This document shows, in pieces, positions 63,818-64,000 of a stretch of DNA of 64,000 nucleotides. The translations under genes were made by a program, and so were the position numbers. The DNA is taken from the NCBI GenBank assembly GCA_023284085.1, contig JAKVHY010000006.1, positions 101,825 through 165,824 on the forward strand, given 5' to 3'. A model generated the notes under the pieces. It saw only the letters and a program-made list of their open reading frames with translations, made no database searches and was not told where the DNA came from. How positions within the stretch are numbered: the stretch's first letter is position 1; every line of letters begins with the position of its first letter. This DNA is from Shewanella benthica. Lineage in GTDB: Bacteria; Pseudomonadota; Gammaproteobacteria; Enterobacterales; Shewanellaceae.

Positions 63818-63888
63818 TCGTAAGCGATAAGTTTTAAGCGGTAAGCGGTAAGTGGTAAGTGGTAAGTTTTAAGTTGTAAGTTGTAAGA
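63818..63888. repeat. Degenerate GTAAG repeats
   Basis: About nine irregular 7-8-base units of the type GGTAAGT/TGTAAGT lie between the topA terminator and the insertion sequence end. Confidence 0.7.
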
Positions 63889-63894
63889 TTGATA

Positions 63895-64000
63895 TGACCC
63901 CGGTAAAGTGGACACGGGGTTTAAAGTCTTGATTCAAATACTATGGGACTCACTCCATTTAGAGTCCCATGCCTTCTCACCATATTATAATAATCATCGA
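63895..64000 (-). mobile_element. End of an IS3-family insertion sequence (cut by window edge)
   Basis: The element seems to end at TGACCCCGGTAAAGTGGACA, a typical IS3-family terminal repeat opening with TG. The transposase reads inward from beyond the window edge. The other end and any target duplication are not visible. Confidence 0.7.
63921..64000 (-). CDS. IS3-family transposase OrfB, C-terminal end (partial)
   Basis: On the minus strand the last 26 codons read YYNMVRRHGTLNGVSPIVFE then SRL and stop (63921-63923). This is the usual C-terminus of the DDE integrase of IS3-type elements (consensus YNxxRRHxxLxxxSPxxFE). The catalytic residues lie outside the window. Confidence 0.8.
   Translation of the reverse strand, partial: DDYYNMVRRHGTLNGVSPIVFESRL

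Overview
The window looks like a stretch of chromosome from a marine gammaproteobacterium of the genus Shewanella. Supporting this are the order apt-dnaX-ybaB-recR-htpG-cnoX-adk-hemH-gsk, a trpEGD-trpC/F-trpBA operon with a divergent rnm (yciV), the scpA-scpB-rluB and yciK-VolA lipase-sohB neighbourhoods, and a hypFBCDEA hydrogenase-maturation set. No rRNA, tRNA, CRISPR or prophage was seen. The only clear mobile DNA is the end of an IS3-family element cut by the right edge.

Left part (1-15.6 kb): the end of a YedF-type selenium-metabolism gene, a decayed cation/proton antiporter remnant and a small lipoprotein lead into a nickel block. hypF-B-C-D-E-A (minus strand) mature [NiFe] hydrogenase. 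Next come a TonB-dependent receptor, the nickel repressor NikR and a divergent nikABCDE transporter. The receptor and nikA share the same spaced dyad (AGTGTTAC-N13-GTATTACTGA), a good candidate NikR operator, so outer-membrane import, inner-membrane import, sensing and enzyme loading are all encoded side by side.

15.5-32 kb: an octamer repeat tract, a secreted S9 peptidase, a YedE/TusA-like pair behind a CRP-type promoter, then the trp operon. The trp operon has a complete attenuation leader: an 18-residue peptide with three adjacent Trp codons, followed by a terminator. Downstream are rnm, yciO, scpAB and rluB.

32-41.8 kb: yciK, a VolA/Pla-1-type lipase lipoprotein with a terminator-like hairpin in its leader, sohB, a DksA-type zinc-finger protein and dusC. 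These are followed by an hvfABC-type RiPP operon whose precursor has twelve EGKCG motifs, and by a 39-residue membrane microprotein gene with a perfect FNR/EtrA box.

42-64 kb: the apt-to-gsk housekeeping block. The apt-dnaX gap holds four related hairpins plus a large palindrome, and dnaX carries an in-phase A AAA AAG slippery site followed at once by a -1 frame stop. htpG has a sigma-32 promoter. Then follow a dicarboxylate/amino-acid symporter, a 1220-residue Ig-like lipoprotein, astB, topA and the IS3-family end.

The strongest leads are the hvf RiPP operon, the structured apt-dnaX leader with apparent base-pair covariation, the dnaX frameshift site, the paired nickel operators and the FNR-box microprotein.
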